Source: Pholis gunnellus (taxonomy: Eukaryota; Chordata; Actinopteri; Perciformes; Pholidae). From it: a stretch of 64,000 bases of DNA. Below the pieces are notes generated by a model. It was not told the origin of the DNA and did not search any database. It saw only the letters and a program-made list of their open reading frames with translations. Position numbers and translations under genes: made by a program. Positions within the stretch are counted from its first letter, which is position 1. Each line of letters starts with the position of its first letter. Positions 49,034 through 62,215 of this stretch are shown here, one piece after another. Where the stretch lies: the NCBI GenBank assembly GCA_910591455.2, contig OU342809.1:1080001-1144000 (forward strand), given 5' to 3'.

Positions 49034-50264
49034 GTGAGTTAAGCAGCTGGACGTGTCTAAATCCTGGATGTGTTTGATCGGCCTCCTTTTCACTTCCTCC
49101 CGTCAACGCGATGCCAGTGATGTGACTCCTGATGTGACCTTCTTCCTTTCGATTGCTCTCCTCGATGTTAAAGCTCCGCTGCGACTCTTTTTATTTTAAT
49201 GGGGAACATCGTTAGGCCTCCCTCTGTGATTGGTGGTCTAATGAGTAGATATAGACGAGCATTACTGCGTATTTCATGCTTGACACTTGGCAATTTGAAG
49301 TCATTGCTCGCGGCGGAGCGGGCAGATGAGGCGGAATAAACACTGTTTTTGGTGTTTTGATGTGCGGGGGGGGGGGGTAAAGGTTTCTCCTCAGGAGGGC
49401 CGGGGGAGGAGGACGGCAGATGGAAACATGGAAACAAAGTTTGTTTCTTGATACCTGTCTGTCGGTAAATGTCAGGGAACTTAATTAATGTTCAAAGACA
49501 TCCTCCGTCCTTCAAACCACCGCCGTGCTCCATGTTTCATCTGCTTTAAAGGGCAGCAGCGAGTGCTTTTTATCGTTCGGTCGCACTTTTAAGACGGAGG
49601 AGTTTTGGAGACGCCGGTTTGGTTCTTTTGATATGAAGCGGTTCAGGGTTTTGGTATCAGATGAGATCTGAACCAGTTAAAGACAGATTACTGCAACACT
49701 GAAGCAGGAAAGGTTTACGCCGAATGATCTCAAGCTAACTCTCAAAACTCTCATTTATTTGATTTGGATTTTTGTTAGAAAGTTTGTCTGCCCGGGTCGA
49801 GTGTGACATTGACATCGCACTGAAAAGTTGAGAATATTTCAACTTTTGTGCGCCGTCTAAAAACAATGTTGTTTGTAGGCGGCACGTCTCTGTGTGATCA
49901 GGGACCTTATTGTGTGTTCACACCAACCGTGCAACAAGATTACATAGAAAGTTGATGCAAAGACGCAAGAAGATACAATTTGCGCCCGGCGCTACACTGT
50001 TAGCGTAGCCTAGCACCGATCGATCCGAAGTCCGTTCAGAAAACAAGCATTTTAAAAGTTGTTTGCATGTCGTCTTGCGGAGAAAACAAACAAAACATGA
50101 ATTCAGACTTTTTACAAGTTTTTTTTACAATTTATTGCAGTTAAATTACAGTAAAATAGTTTATTTTGGGTTCATACAGCAGCAGTAAACCAGACAGCGT
50201 GTGGACGCAAAAAAAAACGCTTTGCATTTGGTGTGAACACCAAAGTATCAGAGCGTCTTTTAGT

Positions 50265-50352
50265 ACAAGTAGAGTCATTTTCTCATAGACTTCTATACCA
50301 CCAGAGGAGTCGCCCCCTGGTGGACATTAGAGAGAATGCAGCTTTAACACAG
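50265..50352 (-). repeat. R1 fragment with CTCF-like core
   Basis: Matches the first ~85 bp of R1 in the B/D orientation, from AGTAGAGTCATTTTCTCATA to GAATGCAGCTTTAAC. The core is at 50311-50323. Confidence 0.8.
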
Positions 50353-51944
50353 AAGCGGAGGTTTGCCTCTTGACTTGACTGCATGTCAGAGAAAACCAAA
50401 GAACTTGTTAAATCTTATATTTCTGCTATATGTTGAATCTAAATGCGACTCCTCGGACCCTTTAAGTCTCCTCGCTGTAATCCTGGAGAGAGTTCTTCTT
50501 AATCTGCCCCGTGACGTCCCGGCTGTGATGGAGGGCAGCAGGATGACGGTGACAGTGCATTACTTGCTAATCATGTCCCATTACTTAATTATGCCTCCCA
50601 TTTATTGCCAGGATCTCCTCCTCATTATAAGCCATGAATCAGAAGCTGGTGTGCTGATAAAACATCCCGTTAAGCCGTGTTGGGATATTAACTCACGAGA
50701 ACATTTCTCTCTCTGCGGTAATGATGCCCGGAGAGAAGTCGCCCGAGGTTACAAATAATGTGCCGCCATGTTGGAGGAACGAAGATTATTAAATACATTA
50801 TTAAAAATATCTTTTCTGTAGAGTCGTAGAACGTGTCACCTGTGATATAATCAGAGGTTTGGACTTCATATTTAATGCAGAATAAATCAGTGTTATTGAT
50901 CACGGGTCCTTTAACTCGCTGCTCTGTTCACTTTAACGATGTTTTGTCCTCAGATCACTTGATATTTTACACTTAAATTGATACATTTTGTTTCATATGC
51001 AGTATTTTTTGAGGGGTTTAAACATTTTTATAAAACCTTTATTATCCTCAAGCCACAATAACAAATAATTACAGGCAAAAACTAGACAGATAAAATGAGA
51101 ATTAAACCGAATTTTTGAAACAAAACAGAAACAGATTCCACGTCTGATAAACGTCAACAGGAAGTAGAAGACAGCAGAGGTTCTTCTTCTGTGCAGGAAT
51201 CTTCATTTCTCTTCTCTGGATGATTAATGATTCATACGCTGCAACAGAAACAGAACCAGTTTCATGTGTTTATGTATTATCATTGGCATACAATGTGTAT
51301 TTTAATGCCTTAAATAGCAGCAACATTTCAGTTTCATTTATTTGTATGCACACTTTCTATTTAACTTCCTTTTATATTTATATTATTTTATTAACTGGAG
51401 GTCCAACATGAATGTTTTCTTACATATTCATGTATCGGAAACACTTTAAAGGGCCAGTGTGCTGCATTAAGGGGATCTATTGGCTGAAATATTATTATAT
51501 ATTATTAGCATGTTTTCATTAGTGTATAAATAAACTGTTTCCTTAGAATGAAGCGTTTATTTCGACACTAATCGTCCTTCAGCACCGACATCGAGCATCT
51601 AGGTTTCCTCTGGTGTTACTTTTCGTTGTATCGGGACAATAAACGTGAGTTAAATGTGTTCTTTCAAAATAAACCTGCATCTTCAGAGGAAGTTAGGGTT
51701 CACGCAACAAAACCACCTCACGACGCAATCTGCAACCTCACTGCTGCGCGCCGGTCCAAACATTCGTAGATATGTGTAACGAAAATAATGCGATGTAATG
51801 TGTAGACATCCCACAAAATCAATTTGTATTAAATCTTAGTCATCATGAACCAGGAAGTAGAAAGACAGAGAGGCGGGACTGGAGGCGGACGAGTCAAACA
51901 AAAAAACATCAATGTTGAGTTATTCATCGAGGAACGTCCGTACG

Positions 51945-52115
51945 TCAGTGACGACACTTCCGTATTTATTTTAACACAAACACCATCTTTCTCTAAACCT
52001 AACTAAATAGTTTTGTCTCAAGTTATTTCCTGTGAAAACAGAAGTTTATTTTGAAAATACTGTATGAAAGTAATGAGCAGAAATTGTGTTGCTCAACTTT
52101 TGAAAGAAAACGCAC
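51945..52115 (-). repeat. Dispersed repeat M4, copy 3
   Basis: ACCATCTTTCTCTAAACCTA, ATTTCCTGTGAAAACAGAAG and GAAAGAAAACGCACAAAAAA are reverse complements of M4 blocks at 56505-56705. Confidence 0.7.
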
Positions 52116-52254
52116 AAAAAATGTTTATGTAAAATATACAAATTGTTGTGTGAGGATACGTTGACCCAAAACACGATGTTCTCTACTTTTGTAGGTAAAT
52201 ATATGAACCGTTGTGTATGTGTGTGTATATATATATATATATACACATACATCA

Positions 52255-52559
52255 TTTAAGGTCCAGTGTGAAGGATTGGGCGCCATCCAGTGGTGAGGTT
52301 GCAGATTGCAACTAACTGAAACTTCTCCCGCGTGCCCATCGTGTAGAGAACGACATGAACGTCTCTCTAGAGTCGGAGTTTGGTTTGTCCCTTCTGGGCT
52401 ACTGTAGAAATATAGCTAGATATAAACGGCTCATTTTAAGGCAACGAAAACGCAAAGATTCCTATTTTCTTCACGCAATTATACACTAAAGAGAATATAT
52501 TTCATAATATTCTATTTTTGCCAATAAATCTCCCTAAATACTTCACACTGTTCCTTAAA
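52255..52559 (+). mobile_element. MITE-like repeat M2, complete copy with inverted termini
   Basis: The left end TTTAAGGTCCAGTGTGAAGG and the right end CTTCACACTGTTCCTTAAA are imperfect inverted repeats of about 20 bp, enclosing 305 bp in total. It shares internal blocks with 21255-21553. No coding capacity. TTTAA or TTAA may belong to the target site. Confidence 0.75.
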
Positions 52560-53134
52560 GTAAAGCTCTTTATTTTGAGCGCCTCGTAAAAAGGCCGTTA
52601 ATAGATAACGAGCTCGTCGCTTTGGATTCTCTGACCTGACAGGAGTCAGATTAACTTTGACCAAAAGACTCTCACCTCTGAGAACTCTGCACATTGAGAC
52701 GCAATAAAGAACTCATTCGCCCACAAAGCATTGCCAACAAGCAGCCGGTCGGCTGATCGTCCTCTATTTTGGGGAAGGTCTAACAGCGGAGATTAAAAGT
52801 GGTGATTAAAGTCTGAAAACACCTGAAATAAACGAGAGCGAATCCGCTCGGTTGAGTCGGGAGAAAAGGTAGAAACACGATGGAAGGAAGAAGCTCAGAG
52901 AACACACTCGTTCATTTAAACTGCCATCAGCGTCCTCTGAGGTGTGAAGCAGTAAAGTCCTGATGGACCAGACGTCAGAGGATGATGTCACGTTCACACG
53001 TTCACACGTTCACACGTTCACACGCACGATATTCAGCCAGCGTTTTTAAGAGCGAGCTTTATATTTGTGTCGTCGTTTGGATGGAAACACAACGCGTCTC
53101 TGCTCGTGTGTTGTGAGTCAGCAACGCTCTGCAG

Positions 53135-53137
<3 letters not shown>

Positions 53138-53196
<59 letters not shown>
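53138..53196. repeat. (CA)n microsatellite
   Basis: About 59 bp of perfect CA. A short CACGTTCACA tandem lies at 52989-53025. Confidence 0.95.
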
Positions 53197-53198
<2 letters not shown>

Positions 53199-55293
53199 GT
53201 ATTTGGCGGTAGGTCAGTCCTGCTGTTCGGGCATCTGGACTGAGTTGTTCCCTGCAGGGGGCAGATGAAGAGTTTGCCTCGTCTCCTTCACATCCACAGG
53301 ACAACAGTTCAGTTTAGTTGTTTAACAACCAGCGAGGTCTTTAGTCTCCTTTCTTCTTCTTCCATCATAATTACCGACATTAACGCTGCTCCTCTCTTCA
53401 CTCCTTCACCTCCTCCGTGACTCCGAGCTTCCCGTCTGAACGGAGCCGATCAGCTGCAGTTTGATGTTCCAGCAGTTCAAAGAGGACTTTAATCTCTAAA
53501 ACCACCTTAATCCCGTCTTCCTCTCCGCGTTTACCTCCTCAGGTGAGCTCACAGTGAATCTGATCAGCAGGAGACGATCAGATGTTTTTCTTTGTCATCA
53601 AACATTACCCGTTGACCGTCTATGGAGCTGGTTCTCCGTGCTAATGAGGTCTGGGGATCGTGTTGCTCGTGGTCGACGCTGCAGACTGAGGGGAAGGAAA
53701 GTTGAAATCGTGGCCTTTTTGCTTTAAACGTCAGCTGTGACTGTGTTGTTGGTGTGAGACGATGATCGGTGATCAGCAGAGAGGACTTCCATGGAGACGC
53801 CTTCTTCCATGAATTAAAATGCCGTCACGTGTGTGTTAATGAGGCGTTTGCTTCAGAAGTCTGGATGAAAGAAGCACGATGTGCAGACCTGATATTTCAG
53901 CGTTTCTATTAAAACAATCATCATCATCATCGTGGATCAGTGAGATGCAGCCGAGTCGTCGCGTCGTCTAATTAACGGACGCGTGTCTGAAGCGGGATGC
54001 GGGTCAGAGGTCGTCTATAGATAGTCTGACGATCAGCTGGCTGACAGACGGAGATCTTCTCCTCTAACTGAAGACGTGACTCGTCTGCTTTACACCAAAC
54101 GAGATGATTTAGAAAACGAGTAAAGTTTTTCTTCTTGGAGTGAAAAGCTGTTTCATATTTCTGAGCTCTGTGGAAGCTTCAGGGAGCGTTTAGCCTCTGA
54201 TGTTGGTAAAAAAATGTCTTTGAGCTGAATAATAGAAGCTGAAAGAATCAATATTTCACTGGACAGCCTCGAATCTTTAGCAGCTCACATTTACGTCATC
54301 GACCACATCAGCCAGCAGATCTCTGCCGTTAAAAGTCAGACGAGTCGTTTGAATATGAGAACAGATTCCTGGTTGTGCTGCTGTAACACCGTCCAACTGT
54401 TTAAAACGTAGAGAAACAGACGCAGCAAAAACAAAGATATCTCGTGAAAACCTGCCGCCTACGTTACCCGCCATCTTGGTTCCTGGTTGTCACACTAGAG
54501 GGCGGAGCTAAGTAGAACCCAACGACTTGTTTTAGGCGACAGAAATGTTACAATTAGCTTCCATGAAGTGAAAACACAAAGTTATGAGATGAAAACACGG
54601 TTTGATTTGACCCCTGACCTGTGAACCCGTCACACGTCTGAAGGTCAACAGAGATGGACTTGACCTTTACATCCCGTCTGTAGCTCCGGGACGAACGCAG
54701 CGGTGCAGCTGGTGTTGGGGGCCGTCGTCTCATTAAGACCCCGTCGCTGGTTTATGGGCCGTTATTCATCATCATGTTTATTGTGGTTTTTAGGCTTTTA
54801 TAGTGCATTAATAATACCAGCATCCAGCTCTGTGCAGGACTTGTTTTATCTCCTCTCTCCGCCCACACAGACCCGTAATCGTTGGATATAAATCAGAGCT
54901 GTAAATGTTTCCCGTCACATCGGCTCTTATTGGTGTTTGCGAGGACTGGAAGCGGTTCGTGACGCTCCGTGTCTAAAAGGAGGTAATTAGTCAGCTCTTA
55001 ATTGGACAGAAAATCCAGCGCCGGCGTTGCTGCAAACGTCAAATGAATAACAAGCTAAAGTAAAGTAAGTTACGCTCGGATCAGCGTGTGTAGTCGACAG
55101 ACAGACAGACTACATTTCTTCTTTGTTGGTACCAGTTTGACCAAAGAACAGAGTGAAATCCAACACGGAGGTAAACGTCTCTGATGTCTCCGTTCCTTAG
55201 AGGAAGAGTTTCACCTGACGACAGATTCAAAGTTCAAACAAACACGTGAAACAAGAAAGAAATTACAGTTAGACTGAGAAACATATTTATGTA

Positions 55294-55296
<3 letters not shown>

Positions 55297-55368
<72 letters not shown>

Positions 55369-56045
55369 GACACACACAGACACACAGACACACACACACA
55401 CACACACAGACACACACACACACACTCAGAGACACACACACACACACACAGACACAGACACACACAGTCACACACACACAGACACACACACACACACAGA
55501 GATGTGGGCAGCACAATAGAAGCAGCCTTGGACTCCTCCGTTGCTGTGGCAACTGCTCCCAATGAGAGAGAATCCACAAAACCAAAAAACAAACACCTAC
55601 ACACACACACACAGAGAGACACACACACACCTACACACACACACACAGAGAGACACACACACACCTACACACACACACACACACAGAGACACACACAGAC
55701 ACACACACACAGAGACACACACAGTCACACACACACACATACACAGACACACACACACAGAGACACACACAGAGATGTGGGCAGCACAATAGAAGCAGCC
55801 TTGGACTCCTCCGTTGCTGTGGCAACTGCTCCCAATGAGAGAGAATCCACAAAACCAAAAAACAAACACCTACACACACACACACAGAGAGACACACACA
55901 CACCTACACACACACACACAGAGAGACACACACACACCTACACACACACACACACACAGAGAGACACACACACACCTACACACACACACACACACACACA
56001 GAGACACACACACACACACAGAGAGACACACACCTACACACACTC
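55297..56045. repeat. Compound CA-rich array with a 273-bp tandem duplication
   Basis: CA repeats with CAGAGACA, CCTACACA and CAGTCACA interruptions run for about 750 bp. A non-repetitive module of about 105 bp starting GATGTGGGCAGCACAATAGA occurs at 55501 and again at 55774. The module appears identical in the two positions, so the duplication is recent. Long open frames on both strands here are artefacts. Confidence 0.95.
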
Positions 56046-56504
56046 TACAGTGAGAGGACATGCACCGACTGACGCTCACTCACGGGTTGCTGACCCATAA
56101 TGCTTTGCAGCATCGTGTGCAGAGGAGCACACGGTCTCTGAGCTGCTGCTGATCAATAAAACACGACGCAGGTCAACGAGACCGTCCGTCTGTTTCTGAA
56201 TGACTGAAGTAAGAACTGCTTCTGTTGACTTTAACTTCCTGTCTGAGGTGTGAGACTCTCTGTTCTATAATTATGTAATAAAGACCATTTAGTGATAATA
56301 GTCGTGGTGAATAACAACATAAAGATGTGAATTAAAAAATGGGACATGATTGTTCCACAACCCCGATCTTAACTCGACTTCTGTTCACAGCGTTTAGAAG
56401 TGTTCACCACGGTGCACCAAGTTTGAGGTAAAACTCATAAAGTTCTTCAGAATACAACGTTTCCTCAAACAGCGTCTCGTATGATATCTCATGAAAAAGT
56501 TGCT

Positions 56505-56705
56505 CCTCAGTTTTCGTGCGTTTTCCTACTGAAGTCCAGCAACACGCGTCAAATTCCTGCTCGTTACATGAATACAGTCTTTTCAAAATAAACTTCCGTC
56601 TTCACAGGAAACTTAACTTAACTACTCAGTTAAGTTCAGGAAAAGATGGTCGTTTGGGTTCAAATATGCACAGAAGTGACGTTACTTAGTACGGAAGTGA
56701 TGCAT
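56505..56705 (+). repeat. Dispersed repeat M4, copy 4
   Basis: Contains GTGCGTTTTCCTACTGAAGT, CAACACGCGTCAAATTCCTG, CTTCACAGGAAACTTAACTT and GGTTCAAATATGCACAGAAG. The same order is found at 59815-60190. Confidence 0.75.
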
Positions 56706-57759
56706 AAATAAAGGTTGACTTCTAGTTTCAGATGAGAGGAGCATCGGTCTGCTGGAGGAAGGTTTGTTGTGAATATTGTAACGGAATCATTCACGTGATC
56801 AGCTTTGAGCTCCAGCTCTCCTACGACGACATCGTCTTTCCTCCGCTGCAGAAATAAACTCTTGTTTGTTTCTGAACACTGAAGAATTGATTTGAGAGCC
56901 GCCTCGTGACACGACGAGTGTGATGTCAGGAAGAGAACACGGGAAACACGAGAGATGAATTAAATATGGAGAGAAGACGAGCAGAGCTGCAGCTCAAAGG
57001 GCTCAGATTGAATAACCAACTAATAAACCAGAGACGTCTCCGGTTTAAGACTCCACCATCGTACGGTGGGTCAACAATCTTCATCTTTAGCAACTAAGTA
57101 ACTAAATGCTGGATAAAGGATGAACATATGAAGAGATGTACCAGGAGGAAGAACCCCTCTTCTTCTTCACTGACGGGTTTGATTGCTGGCCAGCGAGCCA
57201 CCGTTATGCACCAAATGCTGAAATACATTTCATTAAATTCTCATAACATTAATGAAGCCGGTAGAAGTATTGATGTCGACAGAGACGGAGCGACAACAGA
57301 GCAGAAGTCTGCGTCTCTGAGGGAACAGATGAAACTTTATTGATCTGCTGAGCGTCGGCTGCAAAACAGCAACGAGAGAAAAGCGATGAGAACGAAAGAA
57401 AGAAGATAAAACAACGATCAAAAATGGATTTTATGTTTTCAGATAAGACGGATTGTCTTGTTTTTGTTTATTTTTAGGTCTCAAATTTGAATTTTCTTAC
57501 TTTTGATGTGAGAAAATATAACAACGTTGCAGCTATTCTCTATGTTTTATTCCTATTTTTCTGTGACTTGTGATGTCGAACATGCTGTTAAGTTTGCATT
57601 TCTCTCAGAGTCGTAGACCACAGATCACGTGGATGCTTGAGGTTTAAACTATTGAATGTTTGTTCTTCATCATGATTTAGAAATGTTTTAAATCATGTTA
57701 ACTAGCTGTAGAGTTATATTCCTCCCTCATGCCTTTCTGTTACTGCTTCCAACCCAGGA

Positions 57760-57996
57760 GGGTTAAAGCTGCATTCTCTCTAGTGTCCACCAGGGGGCGA
57801 CTCCTCTGGTTGTATAGAAGTCTATGAGAAAATGACTCTACTTCTCTCTTGATTTATTACCTCAGTAAACATTGTAAACATGAGTTTATGGTCTCAATCT
57901 CTAGTTTCAAGTCTTCTTCAATACAGCATGATGTTCATTTAGTAAATGATGGTCCATTTAGAGTCAAACAGACCATAAAGCAGGGGATGCTTTATG
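57760..57996 (+). repeat. Dispersed repeat R1, copy F, 3'-truncated
   Basis: Runs from GTTAAAGCTGCATTCTCTC to AGGGGATGCTTTA. The CTCF-like core is at 57787-57799. The GGGCGGGG block and everything after it are absent. Confidence 0.85.
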
Positions 57997-58646
57997 GTTG
58001 ACTTCCTGTCCAACAGAAAAGAGGAGACGGTGAATGATTCTCGTCCTCTAAACTTTATTATTTCATATTCTGTATCCAGACGACAGCTGGAGCCTCGATA
58101 CACATCCTGATGACTCAGCTGTCGTCGAGGCCCCCGTGGATGATTTCTCATTTTTTTTAAATCGCTGCAAAAACTCCTTAAACTCAATTTGTCAAAACTT
58201 CAACTCCAAAAGTCAAACCTCGGACGCCGTCTTCCTCCCACTCAGAGCGTCGTTACTGAGGGCCAAGAAGTGGAATCTGGTGCTCGATAACAAGCTCGCT
58301 CTTCAACGCAACACTCGAACGTCTCGTATGAGAGGTCGACCCCGCCGCCCACAGAAACACACCGTGTTCCTGCAAATCCTGCATCCAATCAATTTAAACA
58401 TTTCCCCTCGTCTGTGTGAATATCAGAGAACGAGCCGGCTGAGAGGGTGAAGACTAACAGACCAGCAGAGTCTCTTCTGGACAACAGTCGGGTTGGTGAA
58501 GAAGGCAAATTGCATCCTGTCTCACTTCCTCTTCATCACTTTTAATCCTTCAGATGAACGCTGCAGCGTTGTAGCCTGAAGGCAGCGGGACGGAGGGAGT
58601 TCACCCGTCAGGAGTATTCAGACCTGATGTTCACGAAATATGAAAC

Positions 58647-58648
<2 letters not shown>

Positions 58649-58694
<46 letters not shown>

Positions 58695-58697
58695 CCT
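58649..58697. repeat. (CA)n microsatellite
   Basis: About 45 bp of CA with one CG interruption near the end. Confidence 0.95.
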
Positions 58698-59814
58698 CGG
58701 CTCGGCTTTAGTCCAGGTTCTCACTATAAGACTCTGGATCAATGTGACCAAAGGGGGTTCATTTAGATCCACAACCGGACCGACGGTCATGAAATCAACT
58801 CTCGCACTCGCTCTCCAGATTCGTGAATGAATGTTTTGCAGTTTGAATGATGAAAACTGGGCATTTGTCACCACATTTTAGTGGTTTTCAGGGGGTCTGA
58901 AGTGTGGATCCGGAGGTCTCAGACCGGTTTTGATGCTGCAGATCAATGACGCGGTCTTGACTGCTGCTCATGTGACTCTGTTAGTTTGACTTCCTCTTTA
59001 ATATTCTCTGCTGGTTTGTTTTAGCAGCTTGACTCCAAAAACCGCTGCAGTCGTTCTTATATTTGAGATTATTTTGATATTCTGCTCCACCCAGCTGGCA
59101 GTTTTCACACCAGATTGTCACCAATGCAGCTCAGCCACAGCCAAAATACAGAGGCCAGTGTTTGGAGATAATTAGATTAGAATGGCGGTGAGGTTGTGTG
59201 AGTGTTCATCAGAGTCCGAGTTCTCCAGAGGAGATTAGACTGTGATGTTCAAACAGGAGGCGACAAATCCTCCCAAAGCTTTCATCCCCCACGAGGTCAG
59301 AATCAGCAGCGAAGGCTTTGATCAGGACATCAGACGCCATCAGCGCTCTGCTGACGGGAAAAGAAAACGCTCAAACTCCTCAGAGAGTTCTGGAGGATTC
59401 GGGTTTCTGTCAGAAGGTCCGATAACAGATGCTGCTTTCAGACAAAGCAGATCCCGAAGTCTGATCACGTAATTGACCCTGAAACGGGATTCTGGTGGTC
59501 TGCTCATTATTCATTGCTGCCAGACCTCGTTCTGTTTTTCCTTCATTTTAACGAACGTGTGATGTTGAAACCGTTGAAGCTTCGGCTGTTTCGTCCGCAT
59601 GTCGACGTCTCGGCGTGAATCTCCGTCTGCGCGATCGCTCACAAAGTCAAGTGAAGGACACGAGTGGCCGTAAACCTGCTCCGTGTGAACACGCATCGAC
59701 AGCAGGAGAACGATGATAACGTTCTGTGTTCACAGGAAACGATTCGGTTTAGTTTAGGCATCAAGAGTTCTTTTCACATCCCGGTTCCGGTCACATTTCT
59801 ACAGCGTAGGAACG

Positions 59815-60190
59815 GCCACAGGAGACATTTTTTGTGCGTTTTCCTATGAAAGTAAAGCAACACGTGTCAATTCCTGCTCGTTACTTAAATACAACAAAAT
59901 CAACATCTTGGTCGGGCGTGAAATAACGACACAAACTAAGAAAACCACTTCGGGACACGAACACCGGTCTCCTGGTTGAAAGTCCTGTGTTTGTATCACT
60001 TCCTCTGAGCGTAGCATGCTAACGCGTCCTCACAAACAAAACAGTTACCAACTTCTGTGCTCGTTATCCAGACAGTCCTTTCAAAATAAAGTTCTGACTT
60101 CACAGGAAACAACTTAGTTAGGTTCAGGAAAAGATCGTTGTTTGGGTTTAAATAATTACGGAAGTACAACAGTTACAACAGTAAAGGTTG
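59815..60190 (+). repeat. Dispersed repeat M4, longest copy
   Basis: It holds two M4-related parts: TTTTGTGCGTTTTCCTATGA onward at 59829, and CTTCACAGGAAACAACTTAG with GGTTCAGGAAAAGATCGTTG near 60100-60140. The middle contains GGTCTCCTGGTTGAAAGTCC, shared with 31125, in a different order. This suggests two partial copies side by side or a rearranged one. Confidence 0.7.
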
Positions 60191-60347
60191 TTGTGGTTCT
60201 TGATTAACGCTGCATGAGAACATTCTGCGTCCTGGTCGTGCGTTTTCACTGCAGTCGGTTCAGACTACAAGACATAAAGCAGACGTTACTGAACGCTACG
60301 TCCGTGTCACTCGCTGCCAGCTTTGCTGGATGCGTCTCGTGTTCGAG

Positions 60348-60513
60348 TCTCTCTGGTTCTCCCTCGTTCTCCCTCGTTCTCTCTGGTTCTCTCTGGTTCT
60401 CTCTGGTTCTCTCTGGTTCTCCCTGGTTCTCTCTGGTTCTCTCTGGTTCTCTCTGGTTCTCTCTGGTTCTCCCTCATTCTCTCTGGTTCTCTCTGGTTCT
60501 CTCTGGTTCTCCC
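60348..60513. repeat. 10-bp minisatellite CTCTGGTTCT
   Basis: About 16 units with CCCTCGTTCT and CCCTGGTTCT variants. The frames it opens (Ser/Leu/Phe/Trp or Arg/Glu/Asn repeats) are not credible genes. Confidence 0.95.
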
Positions 60514-62047
60514 GTCGTCACATTTTCTCTGCACGCTGCCAGACTACAAACTGCAGCATCGCTGGTTACAGTTTAACGATCGCTCCGCTCAATATTTCTT
60601 TATTGCCCTTTTCTTCCTCGTCTTTGTGACATCACGTCTTCTCTCTGATTGGCTGAGTGCGGGACGTTTTCATTGGACTAGAAGATGAATGTTGACGGTG
60701 GCGGCTGGTTTTTTTCTCCCACCGGGGATCGGAACGAGCTTCCTCTCTGTGATTTCTTTTAACAAGGCTCTTAAACTAGGCTACAGATTTCCTAATGAAG
60801 CTCCCGGGACTCTTCCTCTGACTCTCTCGTCTTCACCGTCTACACAGCTCCTGCTTTTGTTTTTCCTAAACGTGAGGACCAACCCGGGCTGAATGCCCGA
60901 CTTAGAGCCTATTGTCCACTTATGAATTCACAGCTGAGCCGAAGGCCGGCCTGTAAAAGAGCCGCTCTCAATGAATAAGCCGCCGCCTCCTTCAGGAGGA
61001 CGAGGAGCGAGCGATGAAAAGTGTTTTCTGACGTTGTGACGGGACATGAAGGCTAACCTGCTTCAGGGAAGAACCTCTGCTTTCCTCTCATGTTGGATCT
61101 CATCAGTTCTCTTTCATTCGTCTCATTTGACTCTCACGATGTGATTTCATGCATTTTCCCAGAATGCCACTCTGCGGCCACCAAAGGGATGTGAACTTGT
61201 TTCAGCTCTATTCAAAACATGCTTTATTCAAACCACAACCTGTCTCGTAGCTGCAATGCATTCTGGTCTTGTTTCTCTGCCCCTGTGGGTGCAGAAACCG
61301 CTCTCTGGTGGATCAGGTCGGCACAGGAAGAAGTCCTCTTCCTCTCTGTGATTGTGATGATCTGACATTTACTGTGAATCCTTCAGATCACTAAAACATT
61401 TCTGTTTTCAAAACTGCAGAAAAACACCTGGAAGCAACAAACACATTGTCTACGTTCTCCACAGGAGGAACAAACACAAACGGTAAACCCGCTAAACGGA
61501 GCCAGAACGAGAAGGCTGGTCCTCAGCAGTCGGCTCCAACTGTTTCACCGCTTTTTGGAGGAATTTCTCCTTTAAAAACCGAGTGAAATGTGTCTGATGT
61601 AAACATCAGAGCAGTGGTTGGAGGCCGACATCTGAGAGAGACAGATGGTCTGAAGAGCAGAGCTTCTACAATTAGATCTCTTTAAGAGAGATTCCTCTGG
61701 AGGGACCCGCCGCCATCGCCGGCTTCTAACCGAGCGTCTCTCTCTGAGCGTTAGAGAAAGATGACACGTCTCCAAGCGTCCGAGTCGAGTTTGTGCTTCG
61801 ACGTTAGAGGAAATGATTTTAAACGTCACAGAAACAGAACAGAATGACCATATTACTCAAACCCCCGCTTCTTCTCGCCACACTTTGTTTTTTTACCACC
61901 GAGGGTGAAAACCTTGTGATGGTGAATGTGTTCTCCAGCAGCAACGTTAGCAACATTAGCAACGTTAGCAACGCGCTGTCCGTTGTATTATTCTCTAAAT
62001 ACGCCAGAGGGGGAGACAACTAAATGAACTTTAAAGAATCAAAAAGA

Positions 62048-62215
62048 CGCCATAAACCAACCTCCACAGGGACGAGGAGGACTCGTGTCTCATATTCATG
62101 AACTACTTTATTACCTTCAAGAAACCCTGTAAAGATAGAAGTCAAGCATTAAATGTGTTCTAAAGAAACAACCGTTGAATATCCGGTCTTTGATTTGGCT
62201 GCTAAATGTTTCTAA
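62048..62215 (+). repeat. Dispersed repeat M3, copy 2
   Basis: Collinear with 18238-18395 through CAACCTCCAC, ACTACTTTATTACCTTCA, AGAAGTCAAGCATTA and GTTGAATATCC. Confidence 0.7.

Noticed and set aside
55211..56100. Several 70-198 codon frames rich in His-Thr or Cys-Val
   Set aside because: All lie on CA/GT repeats; simple-sequence translation is open by chance in all frames.
58136..58450. 104-codon frame beginning MDDFSFFLNRCKNS
   Set aside because: No recognisable domain, no splice context, and it starts in a T-rich run; chance frame more likely.
59242..59472. 76-codon frame with KRKRSNSSESS
   Set aside because: Nuclear-signal-like composition only; no homology I can name and no flanking coding signal.
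60214..60688. Frames rich in Ser-Leu-Trp-Phe and Arg-Glu-Asn
   Set aside because: Produced by the CTCTGGTTCT minisatellite.
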